A stretch of 64,000 bases of DNA from Pelagibacterium limicola (GCF_015694405.1 NZ_JADQDB010000003.1:248001-312000); one strand, 5' to 3'; shown: positions 41,643 through 50,715, numbered from the stretch's first letter. Translations and numbers: made by a program. Notes: generated from the sequence alone by a model not told the origin.

Positions 41643-43622
41643 TTAGAACAGACGGAGCACTGCCTGATCGGCCTGCGAAGCCATCGACAGAGCGGTCGAA
41701 GACAGCTGCTGGCGGGTCTGCAGGGCGAGGAGGTTAGCGGCTTCCTCGTTGGTGTCTGCCAGGGTCAGGTTCGCGGCGCCCGTTTCGAGCACGTTGATCA
41801 TGTCCTTGGTGAAGTTCTGGCGGGTTTCAACGACCGACAGGTTCGAGCCAAACTTCGAAGCCTGCGTGCGCAAGGTTTCGACGCCGGACTTGAGCGTGCC
41901 GAGAATTTCGTTGATGGCCGTATTGGAGTCGAACGCATCGGCGTCGAGTTCGGCGAGACCGAGGCCGGTCGCATCGAAGGTTACGCCGCTGATGTCCAGC
42001 TTGGACGAGCCATCTTCGTTGAAGATAACCTGCAGTTCGTCGCCGTTCAGCAGGTTGACGCCATTGAAGCTTGCGTCCTTGGCCAGATCGTTGATCTGGG
42101 AGAGCAGCTCATTGTACTGCTCGACCAGTTCGGCGCGCTTGGGATTGGCGACCTCGGTCGCCGCACCGGCGGCGGTACCGGACTGGTTGGCGTTGGCGAT
42201 ACCGGTGGAACCGCCGGACACGTCTGCCGTATAGCCCGTGATCGTGACGTTGGAAGTAGTGCCCGTGGTGGTCGAGGCAAACTGAAGTGCACCGCCCGTG
42301 GTGACGGACGCTACGTTCGAGCCGACTTGATCGTTGATCAGGGCGGCGATGTTCTCGGCCGTGAGAGCACCAGCATCGAACGTCGTGCCGTTTGCGGTAT
42401 TGTAGGCAGTGACCGCAGCGGCATCGATCGTGACGTTTGTAGCAGACCCACCATTGATGCTGATCGAGAAGCTGATCGCATCGGCAGGCGTATCGGCGGT
42501 ACCGGTATCGCTGCCGTCAGCAAGGCCGGTGGAACCACCCGAAACCGTGGCCGAGTAGTTGGTGATCGCGACCGTCGGTGCCGACGAACTGGACGAAGCG
42601 CTCAATACGAGCTCACCACCATCAACGCTGGCAACAGTTGCGCCGGCCTGATCATTGATCAGATCCGCAATGTCCTGGGCTCCCAACGCGGAAGCGTCGA
42701 GCGTCGTGGAATTGGCCGCATTGTAGGCTGCGACCACGGCCGCGTCGATCGTGATCGTCTGGGCCGAACCACCGTTGACAGCGAGATCGAACGTGATCGA
42801 ATCGCCGGCGACACCGGCGTCGGTTCCGTCCGCTAGACCCACCAGGCCACCGTTGGCGGTATCCGCATAGTTCGAGATCTCAATCGAGGAACCCGAACCC
42901 GACGTACCGGAAGACAAGACCAATTCGCCGTTATCGACCGTAGCGACCGTTGAGCCGAATTGATCATTGATCATGTCGGCAACGTCTTGCGCCGTCAGAG
43001 CGTTCTCATCGAGCGAAGTGCTGTGCGCGGAATTGTAGGCGGCGACCGCTGCGGAATCGATCGTAATGGTGACCGCTGATCCGCCATCGACTGAGAGGTC
43101 GAACGTAACACTACCCGTGCTCACGTCCACATCGGCGAAGTTGCTACCGGTCAATTCGGCAGACGTCGGCGCATTGCTGAGATCGACGGACGAGAAGCCG
43201 GTTCCCGACACTTCAGCGGCCTGGCCTGCCTGGAATGCACCCGACACGTCAACCGCGCTAAACGCACCGGCCGTAACCGTGGCCGACGTGGCAACGCCAG
43301 GTTCGGAGATGGTAGCCGAAGTCTGGAGAGCTTGACGGGCAGTCGCCTGAGCGGATTCGACCAGCTTGGTGATCGCCTTGATGCCCTTGTCGGCAGCGGC
43401 GAGCGTCTGGACGGCGTTGGACACGGAGTCCATCAACAGTCCAAGGTCGCTGGCACGGCTCTTGAGAGAGGAAGCCGTGAAGAAGTTGGTGGGATTGTCC
43501 AGCGCAGAGTTGACCTTGAGACCGGTCGCCAGGCGTTCCTGGGTCTTGGCCATCATGGTCGCAGTGTTCTGGAGGGAAAGAAGGTTAGACCGTACGGCCT
43601 TGGACAGATTGATTTCAGCCAT
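41643..43622 (-). CDS. fliC: Flagellin with three tandem internal repeats
   Basis: A 659-residue flagellin, the filament subunit. The conserved D0/D1 N-terminus is 'MAEINLSKAVRSNLLSLQNTATMMAKTQERLATGLKVNSALDNPTNFFTA' and the C-terminus 'TLADTNEEAANLLALQTRQQLSSTALSMASQADQAVLRLF', both typical of Hyphomicrobiales. The variable middle carries three ~105-residue repeats (about residues 171-270, 275-375 and 382-482). Each has 'ITFDLAVNGGSAQTITIDAAVVAAYNAANSTTLDASALGAQDIADLINDQAGATVASV' in similar form, like Flagellin_IN motifs. It is twice the usual length. AAGGG precedes the start, and a CtrA-like site lies upstream. Confidence 0.93.
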   Translation of the reverse strand: MAEINLSKAVRSNLLSLQNTATMMAKTQERLATGLKVNSALDNPTNFFTASSLKSRASDLGLLMDSVSNAVQTLAAADKGIKAITKLVESAQATARQALQTSATISEPGVATSATVTAGAFSAVDVSGAFQAGQAAEVSGTGFSSVDLSNAPTSAELTGSNFADVDVSTGSVTFDLSVDGGSAVTITIDSAAVAAYNSAHSTSLDENALTAQDVADMINDQFGSTVATVDNGELVLSSGTSGSGSSIEISNYADTANGGLVGLADGTDAGVAGDSITFDLAVNGGSAQTITIDAAVVAAYNAANSTTLDASALGAQDIADLINDQAGATVASVDGGELVLSASSSSSAPTVAITNYSATVSGGSTGLADGSDTGTADTPADAISFSISINGGSATNVTIDAAAVTAYNTANGTTFDAGALTAENIAALINDQVGSNVASVTTGGALQFASTTTGTTSNVTITGYTADVSGGSTGIANANQSGTAAGAATEVANPKRAELVEQYNELLSQINDLAKDASFNGVNLLNGDELQVIFNEDGSSKLDISGVTFDATGLGLAELDADAFDSNTAINEILGTLKSGVETLRTQASKFGSNLSVVETRQNFTKDMINVLETGAANLTLADTNEEAANLLALQTRQQLSSTALSMASQADQAVLRLF

Positions 43623-43700
43623 TTCGAAATCCCTTTCTAGGATTAACTCCTCACAAACGCCTCTTCCTGAGACGTGAGCGCGACACTGCTTCGAGGGGCT

Positions 43701-43715
43701 CTAACGATTGGTTAA
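43701..43715. promoter_or_regulatory. CtrA-like box upstream of flagellin
   Basis: CTAA, seven bases, TTAA: one mismatch from the CtrA consensus TTAA-N7-TTAA, about 80 bases before the flagellin start. CtrA controls flagellar genes in many alphaproteobacteria. One mismatch in AT-rich sequence could occur by chance. Confidence 0.4.
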
Positions 43716-43779
43716 TCGAGGCCCGACAGTTGTCGTTAATGGCACCATCGCTCGTGCACGGCTAAAATGGAGTTAACGC

Positions 43780-43796
43780 CGATGATCAAATCATCG
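43780..43796. promoter_or_regulatory. Perfect dyad upstream of the cob operon
   Basis: CGATGAT, three bases, ATCATCG in the region between the divergent flagellin and cobF genes, 109 bases before cobF. It could be an operator. I see no cobalamin-riboswitch core (no B12-box-like GCCACTG) in the region. Confidence 0.35.
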
Positions 43797-43904
43797 ATTG
43801 CGAGAGCAGCCAGGAAAGGTGCAAAGAAGCCGCAAGACCGATGGTCAGAGAGGCAAATTGGCGCTATTCGCTAAGTCGCTGTTTCGCTATCGGCCATCAA
43901 GACA

Positions 43905-44654
43905 ATGCCCCGACAACTCGTCCTCATCGGCATCGGCACAGGCAATCCCGAGCACCTGACGGTGGAGGGGATCAATGCGCTCGAACGCGCGGATGTGCTT
44001 TTCGTGCCGACCAAGGGCGAGGAGAAGGCGGCACTGGCGGCTGTGCGGCGGGAGATCGTCGCCCGATACCGCACGCGGCCGCTGAATACGATCGAATTCG
44101 CCTTGCCGGTCCGCGATACCGCAAACGTCGACTACAAAGCCGGGGTCGTTGGCTGGCACGCGGAAATCTCCGCCCAATATGCGGCCATGATCGGTGCGAT
44201 GGGACCGGACGAGACCGGCGCTCTGCTGGTGTGGGGCGACCCTGGCCTTTACGACAGCACGCTGCGCATCCTCGACTGCGTGCGCGGGGAGGGAATCGCT
44301 TTTTCTATGAAGGTGGTGCCGGGGATTACGGCTTTACAGGCGTTAACCGCCGCCTTTGCGATCCCGCTCAATACCATTGGCAATCCCGTCACGATTACCA
44401 CCGGGCGCAAGCTGCTCCATGGCTGGCCCGATGGCGCGGACAGTGTCGTCGTCATGCTGGACGGACAGAAAAGCTTTGCAAAGCTCGACTCCGAGGGTCT
44501 CCATATCTGGTGGGGAGCCTATGTTGGCATGGAGCAGCAGATGCTGATCGAAGGCCCGTTAGCCGATGTTGCAGAGAAAATCGCTTTAGCGCGCGATCAT
44601 GCACGGGCAGAGCATGGATGGATCATGGACGTTTACCTGTTGCGGAGGGTTTGA
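43905..44654 (+). CDS. cobF: Precorrin-6A synthase (deacetylating)
   Basis: CobF methylates C-1 of precorrin-5 and removes acetate in aerobic cobalamin synthesis. The 249-residue SAM-dependent methylase has 'LVLIGIGTGNPEHLTVEGINALERADVLFVPTKGEEK', 'LLVWGDPGLYDSTLRIL' and 'VVPGITALQALTAAFAIPLNTIGNPVTITTGRKL', the tetrapyrrole-methylase sequence order with CobF-type 'VPTKGEEK'. The presence of cobF itself marks the O2-dependent route. It starts a seven-gene operon; cobG begins at the next base after its stop. Confidence 0.95.
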   Translation: MPRQLVLIGIGTGNPEHLTVEGINALERADVLFVPTKGEEKAALAAVRREIVARYRTRPLNTIEFALPVRDTANVDYKAGVVGWHAEISAQYAAMIGAMGPDETGALLVWGDPGLYDSTLRILDCVRGEGIAFSMKVVPGITALQALTAAFAIPLNTIGNPVTITTGRKLLHGWPDGADSVVVMLDGQKSFAKLDSEGLHIWWGAYVGMEQQMLIEGPLADVAEKIALARDHARAEHGWIMDVYLLRRV

Positions 44655-45893
44655 ATGGACCACCCGACCTCACGCGGCGCTTGCCCTACCCTTGCCTCGC
44701 CAATGCCGGTCGTCGACGGCCTCTTGGCACGGTTCCGCCCGGTGACAGGGTTTTCAGCCGCGCAGGTCGATGCTCTGGCTCGGGCTGCGGGTGCGTACGG
44801 AAACGGACGGATCGAGGTAACCGCGCGCGGAAGCGTTCAGGTGCGCGGACTTTCCGCGCGAACGGAGGTTGCGTTCCGCGAGGCGCTGGACCTGGCAGGC
44901 ATTGCGGCCAAAACCGGCATCGTCATCGAGCTCTCGCCTGTCGCGGGGGAGGACCCGGGGGAGATCCGCGATCCGCGCCCTCTCGCGAGCATGGTGGAAG
45001 CGGTATGTACCCAAGCGTTGGAAAGGGCGCCGCTGGCGCCCAAGCTTTCCATCGTCATCGAGGGCGGCGGGCAGGTCCGGCTCGATGCGCACAAGGCGGA
45101 CATCAGGCTTACCGCCTTCGCTGAAGGGTGGGCTATGGCGGTTGGCGGTCGCGATACGGGCCTGCTGTCCGAAGCGGCTGTTCCCGATGCGGTAGCGGAC
45201 GTGCTAAGGCAGTTGCAGGCGATGGGGCCAAGGGCGCGCGGAAGCGACGTCGCAAAGGGCGCACGATCCGCCGCCTCGCCTCTTACCTCGATGGGTGAAA
45301 GGGAAGCGTCGACACATCGTGTCGAGCCGCTGAGCATTCAGCTGAAGGACGGCAGGACCGCCCTGCGGATCACGTTGCCCTATGGCCAAGTCTTGGCGTC
45401 CCGGCTTTCTGGACTGGCAGCATTCATGGAGGCACATGGGGTTGCCGAGGCTCGTCCGGCGCCGGGGCGGACACTCGCGTTGATGGGCGCATGCGAAGGG
45501 CTCTCCCCCGCCCTCGCTGCCCTTGGTTTTGCGGCGGGTGCGCTGACGCTCTGTTCGGGCGCCGAGGCCGGGGACGGCGGGATCATCCACGCCGCCGATC
45601 TGGCACGGGCCTGGGACGAAGCCGCTACCGATCTTTCCGACGGATCATTCCATCTCCACGTCTCCACCTGCGTGAAAGGATGCGCCTACGGGGGGCGGCC
45701 GGGGATCGTTCTTTCAGGGGCTCACCTCATGCTCTACGGAGAGCGGGAACAAAAGCCGTTTGCAAGCCTCGATCCTGCCGCTATTGAAACCGGGCTCGTT
45801 TCGCTCGCCGACCGAATCCGCAATAGTCGGCGATCCGGTGAAACGGTGCTGGAGTGCCTCAAGCGCAATGACGCAATACGACTATATCCGTGA
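44655..45893 (+). CDS. cobG: Precorrin-3B synthase
   Basis: CobG uses O2 for ring hydroxylation and lactone formation on precorrin-3A. The 412-residue protein has two sulfite/nitrite-reductase-like half domains. The siroheme/[4Fe-4S] ligand motif would be C-x5-C and, later, C-x3-C. Here 'LCSGAEAGDGG' (C at residue 300) has Gly at the position of the second Cys (306), while 'TCVKGCAYGG' (C339, C343) is intact. Three of four expected ligands remain. The gene's neighbours and length are otherwise normal. Loss of a ligand may lower or alter activity; this is the only clear oddity in the operon's enzymes. Confidence 0.9.
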   Translation: MDHPTSRGACPTLASPMPVVDGLLARFRPVTGFSAAQVDALARAAGAYGNGRIEVTARGSVQVRGLSARTEVAFREALDLAGIAAKTGIVIELSPVAGEDPGEIRDPRPLASMVEAVCTQALERAPLAPKLSIVIEGGGQVRLDAHKADIRLTAFAEGWAMAVGGRDTGLLSEAAVPDAVADVLRQLQAMGPRARGSDVAKGARSAASPLTSMGEREASTHRVEPLSIQLKDGRTALRITLPYGQVLASRLSGLAAFMEAHGVAEARPAPGRTLALMGACEGLSPALAALGFAAGALTLCSGAEAGDGGIIHAADLARAWDEAATDLSDGSFHLHVSTCVKGCAYGGRPGIVLSGAHLMLYGEREQKPFASLDPAAIETGLVSLADRIRNSRRSGETVLECLKRNDAIRLYP

Positions 45894-46500
45894 CGGCGAG
45901 ACGATTTACCGCCAGAGCTTCGCCACAATACGAGCGGAGGCCGACCTGGCGCGCTTTGCGCCTGATGAAGCCGAGATCGCCGTGCGGATGATCCATGCCT
46001 GCGGGATGGTCGAGGCAGCACGGTTCTTCCGGTTTTCGTCCGGCTTCGTTGAAGCGGCGCGCGGAGCCCTGCAAGCCGGAGCGCCCATTTTCACCGACGC
46101 CGAAATGGTCGCGCGCGGCGTCACCCGGTCGCGACTCCCGGCGAACAATGAGGTGGTCTGCGAGATCAACAATCCCGAAACGCCGCATCTCGCCAAGGAC
46201 TACGACACGACCCGCTCGGCGGCGGCGATCCATATCTGGCTGCCGCGGATAGCGGGATCGGTGGTCGCCATCGGCAACGCACCCACAGCGCTCTTTCATC
46301 TGCTCGAGCTTTTGCGCGATGGCGCACCCAAGCCCGCGGCGATCCTCGGCATGCCGGTGGGCTTTGTGGGTGCGGCCGAGTCGAAACAAGCCCTTGCGGA
46401 CAATTCCTACGGCGTTCCATTCGCCATTGTCGAAGGCCGGCTGGGGGGTAGCGCGATGACAGCGGCAGCGCTCAATGCGCTTGCAAGGCCGGGGCTATGA
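45868..46500 (+). CDS. cobH: Precorrin-8X methylmutase
   Basis: CobH moves the C-11 methyl group to C-12, giving hydrogenobyrinate. The 210-residue protein has 'DYIRDGETIYRQSFATIRAEADLARF' and the catalytic His in 'RMIHACGMVEAARFFRFSSGF', then 'GAPIFTDAEMVARGVTRSRLPANNEVVC' and 'PAAILGMPVGFVGAAESKQAL'. I chose the ATG at 45868 (MTQYDYI), which overlaps the cobG end; a longer frame upstream lies inside cobG and is not family-like. The stop overlaps cobI by ATGA. Confidence 0.95.
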   Translation: MTQYDYIRDGETIYRQSFATIRAEADLARFAPDEAEIAVRMIHACGMVEAARFFRFSSGFVEAARGALQAGAPIFTDAEMVARGVTRSRLPANNEVVCEINNPETPHLAKDYDTTRSAAAIHIWLPRIAGSVVAIGNAPTALFHLLELLRDGAPKPAAILGMPVGFVGAAESKQALADNSYGVPFAIVEGRLGGSAMTAAALNALARPGL

Positions 46501-47231
46501 GCGCAGGCAAGGGACGCCTGATCGGCGTCGGGACCGGGCCGGGCGACCCCGAACTGTTGACCCTCAAGGCCCTGAAGGCCATCGGGCAAGCTGACGTGCT
46601 CGCGCATTTCCTTAAGCAAGGCCGCGAGGGCAATGCGCGGCGGATCGTTTCTCCCCATTGGCCCGAGGGCGCCATCGAGTTGCCGCTGGCCTATACCGTG
46701 ACGACCGAGATCGACCGGACCGAGCCCGCCTATCGCGGTGCCATTTCCGGCTTTTTCGATGCTTCAGCCGAGTTGATTGCGGATCACCTTGATGCAGGGC
46801 GGACGGTGTCGGTGCTCTCGGAAGGTGATCCGCTGTTTTACGGGTCCTACATGCACATCCATGTCCGGTTGGCTAATCGGTATCCGACCGAGGTCGTGCC
46901 GGGCGTCACCAGCCTTTCGGGGTGCTGGTCGGCCGCCGGGCTCCCGTTGATGCAGGGAGACGACGTGTTCACTGTCCTTCCAGGAACGCTCGACCTCAAC
47001 GAACTGACACGCCGGCTTGGCGATGCGGATGCGGCGGCGATCATGAAGGTCGGGCGCAACCTGCCCAAAATACGGCAGGCGCTGGCCGATGCGGGCAAGC
47101 TCGAGGGGGCGGTCTATGTCGAGCGCGGAACGATGGATAACGCGGCGGTGATGCCGCTTGCACAGCGCGACGACTCCCCTGCTCCCTATTTCTCGCAGGT
47201 TCTGGTGCCAGGCTGGGCGGGCAGGCCATGA
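46497..47231 (+). CDS. cobI: Precorrin-2 C20-methyltransferase
   Basis: CobI adds the C-20 methyl group to precorrin-2. The 244-residue methylase has 'GRLIGVGTGPGDPELLTLKALKAIGQADVLAHF', 'TVSVLSEGDPLFYGSYMHI', and 'VPGVTSLSGCWSAAGLPLMQGDDVFTVLPGTL', matching CobI in order. Both ends overlap neighbours by four bases (ATGA), typical of this operon. Confidence 0.95.
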   Translation: MSAGKGRLIGVGTGPGDPELLTLKALKAIGQADVLAHFLKQGREGNARRIVSPHWPEGAIELPLAYTVTTEIDRTEPAYRGAISGFFDASAELIADHLDAGRTVSVLSEGDPLFYGSYMHIHVRLANRYPTEVVPGVTSLSGCWSAAGLPLMQGDDVFTVLPGTLDLNELTRRLGDADAAAIMKVGRNLPKIRQALADAGKLEGAVYVERGTMDNAAVMPLAQRDDSPAPYFSQVLVPGWAGRP

Positions 47232-47989
47232 GTGGGCGTCTCTTCGTCATAGGACTCGGGCCCGGCGATCCTGCGCAGATCACGCCGGAAGCCAGCGAGG
47301 CGGTCAGCGCCGCTTCGCACCTGCTTGGATACAAGCCCTATCTGGACCGACTTGACCTGCGTGCGGATCAAACAGCCCTCGCCTCGGACAACCGCGAAGA
47401 GTTGGCGCGCGCCGGGGCGGCGCTCGCTTTGGCGGCAAAAGGCGAAACCGTCGCGATGGTCTCGGGGGGCGATGCGGGCGTCTTTGCCATGGCGGCGGCG
47501 GTTTGCGAAGCCATTGATGCCGGGCCGCCGGACTGGCGCGCGGTCGATCTCGTCGTCGTGCCTGGCATCACCGCCATGCTGGCCGTTGCCGCACGCGCCG
47601 GTGCGCCGCTGGGCAACGACTTTTGCGCCGTCTCGCTCTCGGATAACCTCAAGCCCTGGCCGGTCATCGAAAAGCGGTTGCGGCTGGCGGCGGAAGCAGG
47701 GTTCGCGATGGCGCTCTACAATCCCATATCGAAGGCGCGGCCCCACCAATTGGGTAATGCTTTCAGCATCTTGCGCGCGGTTCTGCCCGGATCGATTCCG
47801 GTCGTCTTCGGACGTGGCGTGGGGCGTGCGGATGAGCGGCTCGCGGTGGTATCGCTCGAGGAAGCAATGCCGGAGATGGCGGACATGGCGACCTGCATCA
47901 TCGTGGGCAACGCGCACACGCGGATCGTCGAGCGCGGCGCCCGCCCTGCCCTCGTCTACACCCCGCGTTCGGTGCCCGCCGATGGCTGA
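47228..47989 (+). CDS. cobJ: Precorrin-3B C17-methyltransferase
   Basis: CobJ methylates C-17 with ring contraction. The 253-residue methylase has 'LFVIGLGPGDPAQITPEASEAVSAASHLLGYKPYLDRL', 'VAMVSGGDAGVFAMAAAVCEAID', 'GITAMLAVAARAGAPLGNDFCAVSLSDNLKPWPVIEKRL', and 'ALYNPISKARPHQL'. The last phrases are CobJ/CbiH hallmarks. Its stop overlaps the cobL start, leaving no room for cobK between them. Confidence 0.95.
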   Translation: MSGRLFVIGLGPGDPAQITPEASEAVSAASHLLGYKPYLDRLDLRADQTALASDNREELARAGAALALAAKGETVAMVSGGDAGVFAMAAAVCEAIDAGPPDWRAVDLVVVPGITAMLAVAARAGAPLGNDFCAVSLSDNLKPWPVIEKRLRLAAEAGFAMALYNPISKARPHQLGNAFSILRAVLPGSIPVVFGRGVGRADERLAVVSLEEAMPEMADMATCIIVGNAHTRIVERGARPALVYTPRSVPADG

Positions 47990-49196
47990 GCGCTGGCTGA
48001 CAATCGCCGGATTGGGCGAGGATGGGCTCGATGGGCTCACCGACCTCACGAAAAGCCTCATCGCCAATGCCGAAATCGTCTTCGGCGGCGCGCGGCACCT
48101 TGAGCTCGTCTCACAGCTCAACCTTTCAGAAAAACGACGGTGGCAGAGCCCCATCGAAACCTCTGTGGAGGAGGTGGCGCGGCTGCGTGGGCGCAAGCGG
48201 GTGTGCGTGCTGGCGAGCGGCGATCCGTTCCACTACGGGATCGGCGCGACGCTGGCGCAGCGCATTCCGGCTTCCGAAATGCTGGTGGTTACCGCCCCCT
48301 CCGCCTTCTCGCTCTCGGCGGCGCGGATGGGTTGGGCGCTGCAGGATATCACGGTCCTTTCGCTGCACGGACGGCCCCTCGATCTCGTACGCCCGCACCT
48401 CCATCAGGGGCGCAGAATCCTCGCACTGACGTCGGATGGCGATGGGCCGGCGCAGATCGCGCAGTTATTGACCGATAGCGGTTTCGGCGGTAGCGCCCTC
48501 ACGGTTCTCGAAGCCCTCGGCGGCCCGCGCGAGAAAATCAGGGCAACCACCGCATCCGGCTTCGACCTCATCGCTGTCGATCCGCTCAATGTTCTTGCGA
48601 TCGAGGTCGAAGCCGGGCCGGATGCGCGCATGGTGCCGCTGACGTCCGGGCTGGCTGACGATCTCTTCGATCACGACGGGCAGATCACCAAGCGCGAAAT
48701 CCGCGCGCTAACCCTTTCCGCACTGGCGCCCCGCCGGGGCGAGCTGCTGTGGGATATCGGCGCCGGATCGGGCTCGGTTTGCATCGAATGGATGCTGGCC
48801 GATCTCTCGCTGTCGGCCATCGCCATCGAAGCGGACGCCACGAGGCTGAACCGCATTGCACAGAACGCCGCATTGATGGGTGTGCCGGGACTTACGCTCA
48901 AACCGGGGCGCGCGCCGGAAGGGCTCAAGAACCTGCCGCAGCCCGACGCCGTTTTCATCGGCGGTGGCGGGACTGACGATGGGGTGATCGATGCCGCCAT
49001 TGCGGCGCTTGGCTCCGGCGGCCGGCTCGTCGCCAACGCGGTGACGCTGGAGATGGAGGCGCTGCTTTCTCTCCTTCACGGCCAGATGGGCGGCAGCTTG
49101 ACGCGCATCCAGATTTCGCGCGCCGAAGCCTTGGGCTCGATGAGCGGCTGGCGTCCCGCCATGCCGGTCACGCAATGGGCGTGGACGAAGGCATGA
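47982..49196 (+). CDS. cobL: Precorrin-6Y C5,15-methyltransferase (decarboxylating)
   Basis: CobL is a two-domain enzyme: the N-terminal methylase (CbiE-like, '[39 protein letters not shown]', residues about 4-200) and the C-terminal decarboxylase/methylase (CbiT-like, '[22 protein letters not shown]' at about 255-276, the SAM motif). Both domains appear complete across 404 residues. The start at 47982 overlaps the cobJ stop by eight bases. It methylates C-5 and C-15 and decarboxylates the C-12 acetate side chain. Confidence 0.95.
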   Translation: MAERWLTIAGLGEDGLDGLTDLTKSLIANAEIVFGGARHLELVSQLNLSEKRRWQSPIETSVEEVARLRGRKRVCVLASGDPFHYGIGATLAQRIPASEMLVVTAPSAFSLSAARMGWALQDITVLSLHGRPLDLVRPHLHQGRRILALTSDGDGPAQIAQLLTDSGFGGSALTVLEALGGPREKIRATTASGFDLIAVDPLNVLAIEVEAGPDARMVPLTSGLADDLFDHDGQITKREIRALTLSALAPRRGELLWDIGAGSGSVCIEWMLADLSLSAIAIEADATRLNRIAQNAALMGVPGLTLKPGRAPEGLKNLPQPDAVFIGGGGTDDGVIDAAIAALGSGGRLVANAVTLEMEALLSLLHGQMGGSLTRIQISRAEALGSMSGWRPAMPVTQWAWTKA

Positions 49197-49957
49197 CCGT
49201 CCATTTCATTGGCGCAGGTCCGGGCGCAGCAGATCTCATTACCGTGCGCGGGCGCGACATCCTCGCGAAGTGTCCGGTGTGTCTCTATGCCGGGTCTATC
49301 GTTCCCAGGGCACTGCTCGATTGGTGCCCCCAGGGCGCAAAACGCGTGGACACGTCCCCGCTCTCGCTCGATGAAATCGAGGCCGAATATGCCGCTGCCC
49401 ACGCGGCGGGGCAGGACGTGGCCCGGCTCCATTCGGGCGATCTTTCGGTCTGGAGCGCGGTGGCCGAGCAGATCAGGCGGCTGGAGGCGCGCGGCATTCC
49501 CTATACGCTAACGCCGGGCGTACCGGCTTTCGCCGCAGCAGCCGCGGCGCTCGGGCAGGAATTGACCAAGCCGGGGCTGGCACAGAGCCTCGTGCTCACC
49601 CGCGTGCCGGGCCGGGCCTCGCCGATGCCGGAGGGCGAAACGCTGGCCGGATTCGGCGCGACCGGGGCGACACTGGCCATCCATCTTGCAATCCACGCGC
49701 TCGATGACGTGGTCACCAAATTGACCCCGCTCTACGGTGCGGACTGCCCCGTAGCGGTCGTTGCCTGGGCGAGCTGGGACAAGGAGCGTATCGTGCGCGG
49801 GACGCTGGACGATATCGCGGAAAAGATCGCTGCCGATCCGATCGAGCGCACCGCAATCATCCTTGTCGGGCGCACCCTCGACGCCGAAGGCTTCAGCGAA
49901 AGCGCACTCTACGACGCGACCTATCAGCGACGGTTCCGAGGGCGAGACGACGACTAA
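49193..49957 (+). CDS. cobM: Precorrin-4 C11-methyltransferase
   Basis: CobM methylates C-11 of precorrin-4. The 254-residue methylase has '[40 protein letters not shown]', '[51 protein letters not shown]', and '[27 protein letters not shown]', all CobM hallmarks. The start is set at 49193 where ATG overlaps the cobL stop; an ATG six codons earlier is possible. It is the last gene of the cobF-G-H-I-J-L-M unit. Confidence 0.95.
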   Translation: MTVHFIGAGPGAADLITVRGRDILAKCPVCLYAGSIVPRALLDWCPQGAKRVDTSPLSLDEIEAEYAAAHAAGQDVARLHSGDLSVWSAVAEQIRRLEARGIPYTLTPGVPAFAAAAAALGQELTKPGLAQSLVLTRVPGRASPMPEGETLAGFGATGATLAIHLAIHALDDVVTKLTPLYGADCPVAVVAWASWDKERIVRGTLDDIAEKIAADPIERTAIILVGRTLDAEGFSESALYDATYQRRFRGRDDD

Positions 49958-50019
49958 GCCTTGAACCTTCCGGTAAGTTCCCGCAAGCTTGCATCACACG
50001 AGATCAGGGAGTTTCCGTC

Positions 50020-50571
50020 ATGGCTGTTCAACCTGAGGAAGCCATGCTCGGCATCGCAGCGCCATCTTTCACCCTCCCGGCGACATCGGGCCAGACATAT
50101 AGCTTGGCTGACGTGTCCGGCCCCAAGGGCACTGTTGTCGTTTTCATCTGCAATCACTGCCCGTATGTGAAGGCCTCCGTCGACCGGATGGTAGCAGCCG
50201 CGAAAGCGCTTGCCGGAGACGGTATCGGGTTTGCCGCGATCTCTTCGAACGATGCCGACGCCTATCCGGAGGATTCGTTCGAGAACATGAAGGGATTTGC
50301 TCGGGACAACGGATTCCCTTTCCCTTACCTGCACGATGCCACGCAGGAGGTGGCGAAGGCTTGGGAAGCCGTCTGCACGCCCGATTTCTTCGGACTCGAT
50401 GCGGACGGGATAATCCGCTACCGGGGACGGCTCGACGAAGGACGGACGGCGCCGCTGCGTCCAGGCGCAAAAACTGAGTTGCTCGACGCCATGCGCCAGA
50501 TCGCGGCCACCGGCAAAGGCCCGGACGTCCAGATTCCCTCCATCGGCTGCTCGATCAAGTGGCGGGACTGA
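50020..50571 (+). CDS. Thioredoxin-family (peroxiredoxin-like) protein
   Basis: A 183-residue thioredoxin-fold protein. 'GIAAPSFTLPATSGQTYSLADVSGPKGTVVVFICNHCPYVKASVDRMVAAAKAL' carries the redox motif CNHC (about residues 47-50). The C-terminal 'IPSIGCSIKW' is the signature of the small PRX-like group. There is no signal peptide, so the protein is cytosolic. Its partner is unknown; it may be a peroxiredoxin or thiol reductase. AGGGAG precedes the start. It stands alone after the cob operon. Confidence 0.9.
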   Translation: MAVQPEEAMLGIAAPSFTLPATSGQTYSLADVSGPKGTVVVFICNHCPYVKASVDRMVAAAKALAGDGIGFAAISSNDADAYPEDSFENMKGFARDNGFPFPYLHDATQEVAKAWEAVCTPDFFGLDADGIIRYRGRLDEGRTAPLRPGAKTELLDAMRQIAATGKGPDVQIPSIGCSIKWRD

Positions 50572-50715
50572 CGCGCCAGGATACCCATTATTACGGGGTG
50601 TCCGTACCGTTTGCGCGGTTGCGGTACAGCAAGCCTGTTGCAGTTTAACTATCGGGCGAATACCGGTATCGTCGAAAAAAACACCCGTTGAGGAATGCTC
50701 GGGGGAGGAGGACGT

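Noticed and set aside
41628-42836. Plus-strand frame of about 400 residues antisense to flagellin
   Set aside because: It reflects the repeats in the flagellin gene read on the wrong strand; no ribosome site or family motifs.
43623-43904. Cobalamin riboswitch upstream of cobF
   Set aside because: I could not find the B12-box core or the expected stem arrangement in this stretch.
43841-45124. Long Arg/Gly-rich plus-strand frame over cobF and cobG
   Set aside because: Shifted frame of cobF/cobG with low-complexity composition; the real genes explain the region fully.
50572-50640. Dyads (GGATACCC...GGGGTGTCC and GTACCG...CGGTAC) as a terminator after the thioredoxin-family gene
   Set aside because: No T-run follows either stem, so I did not list them as terminators.
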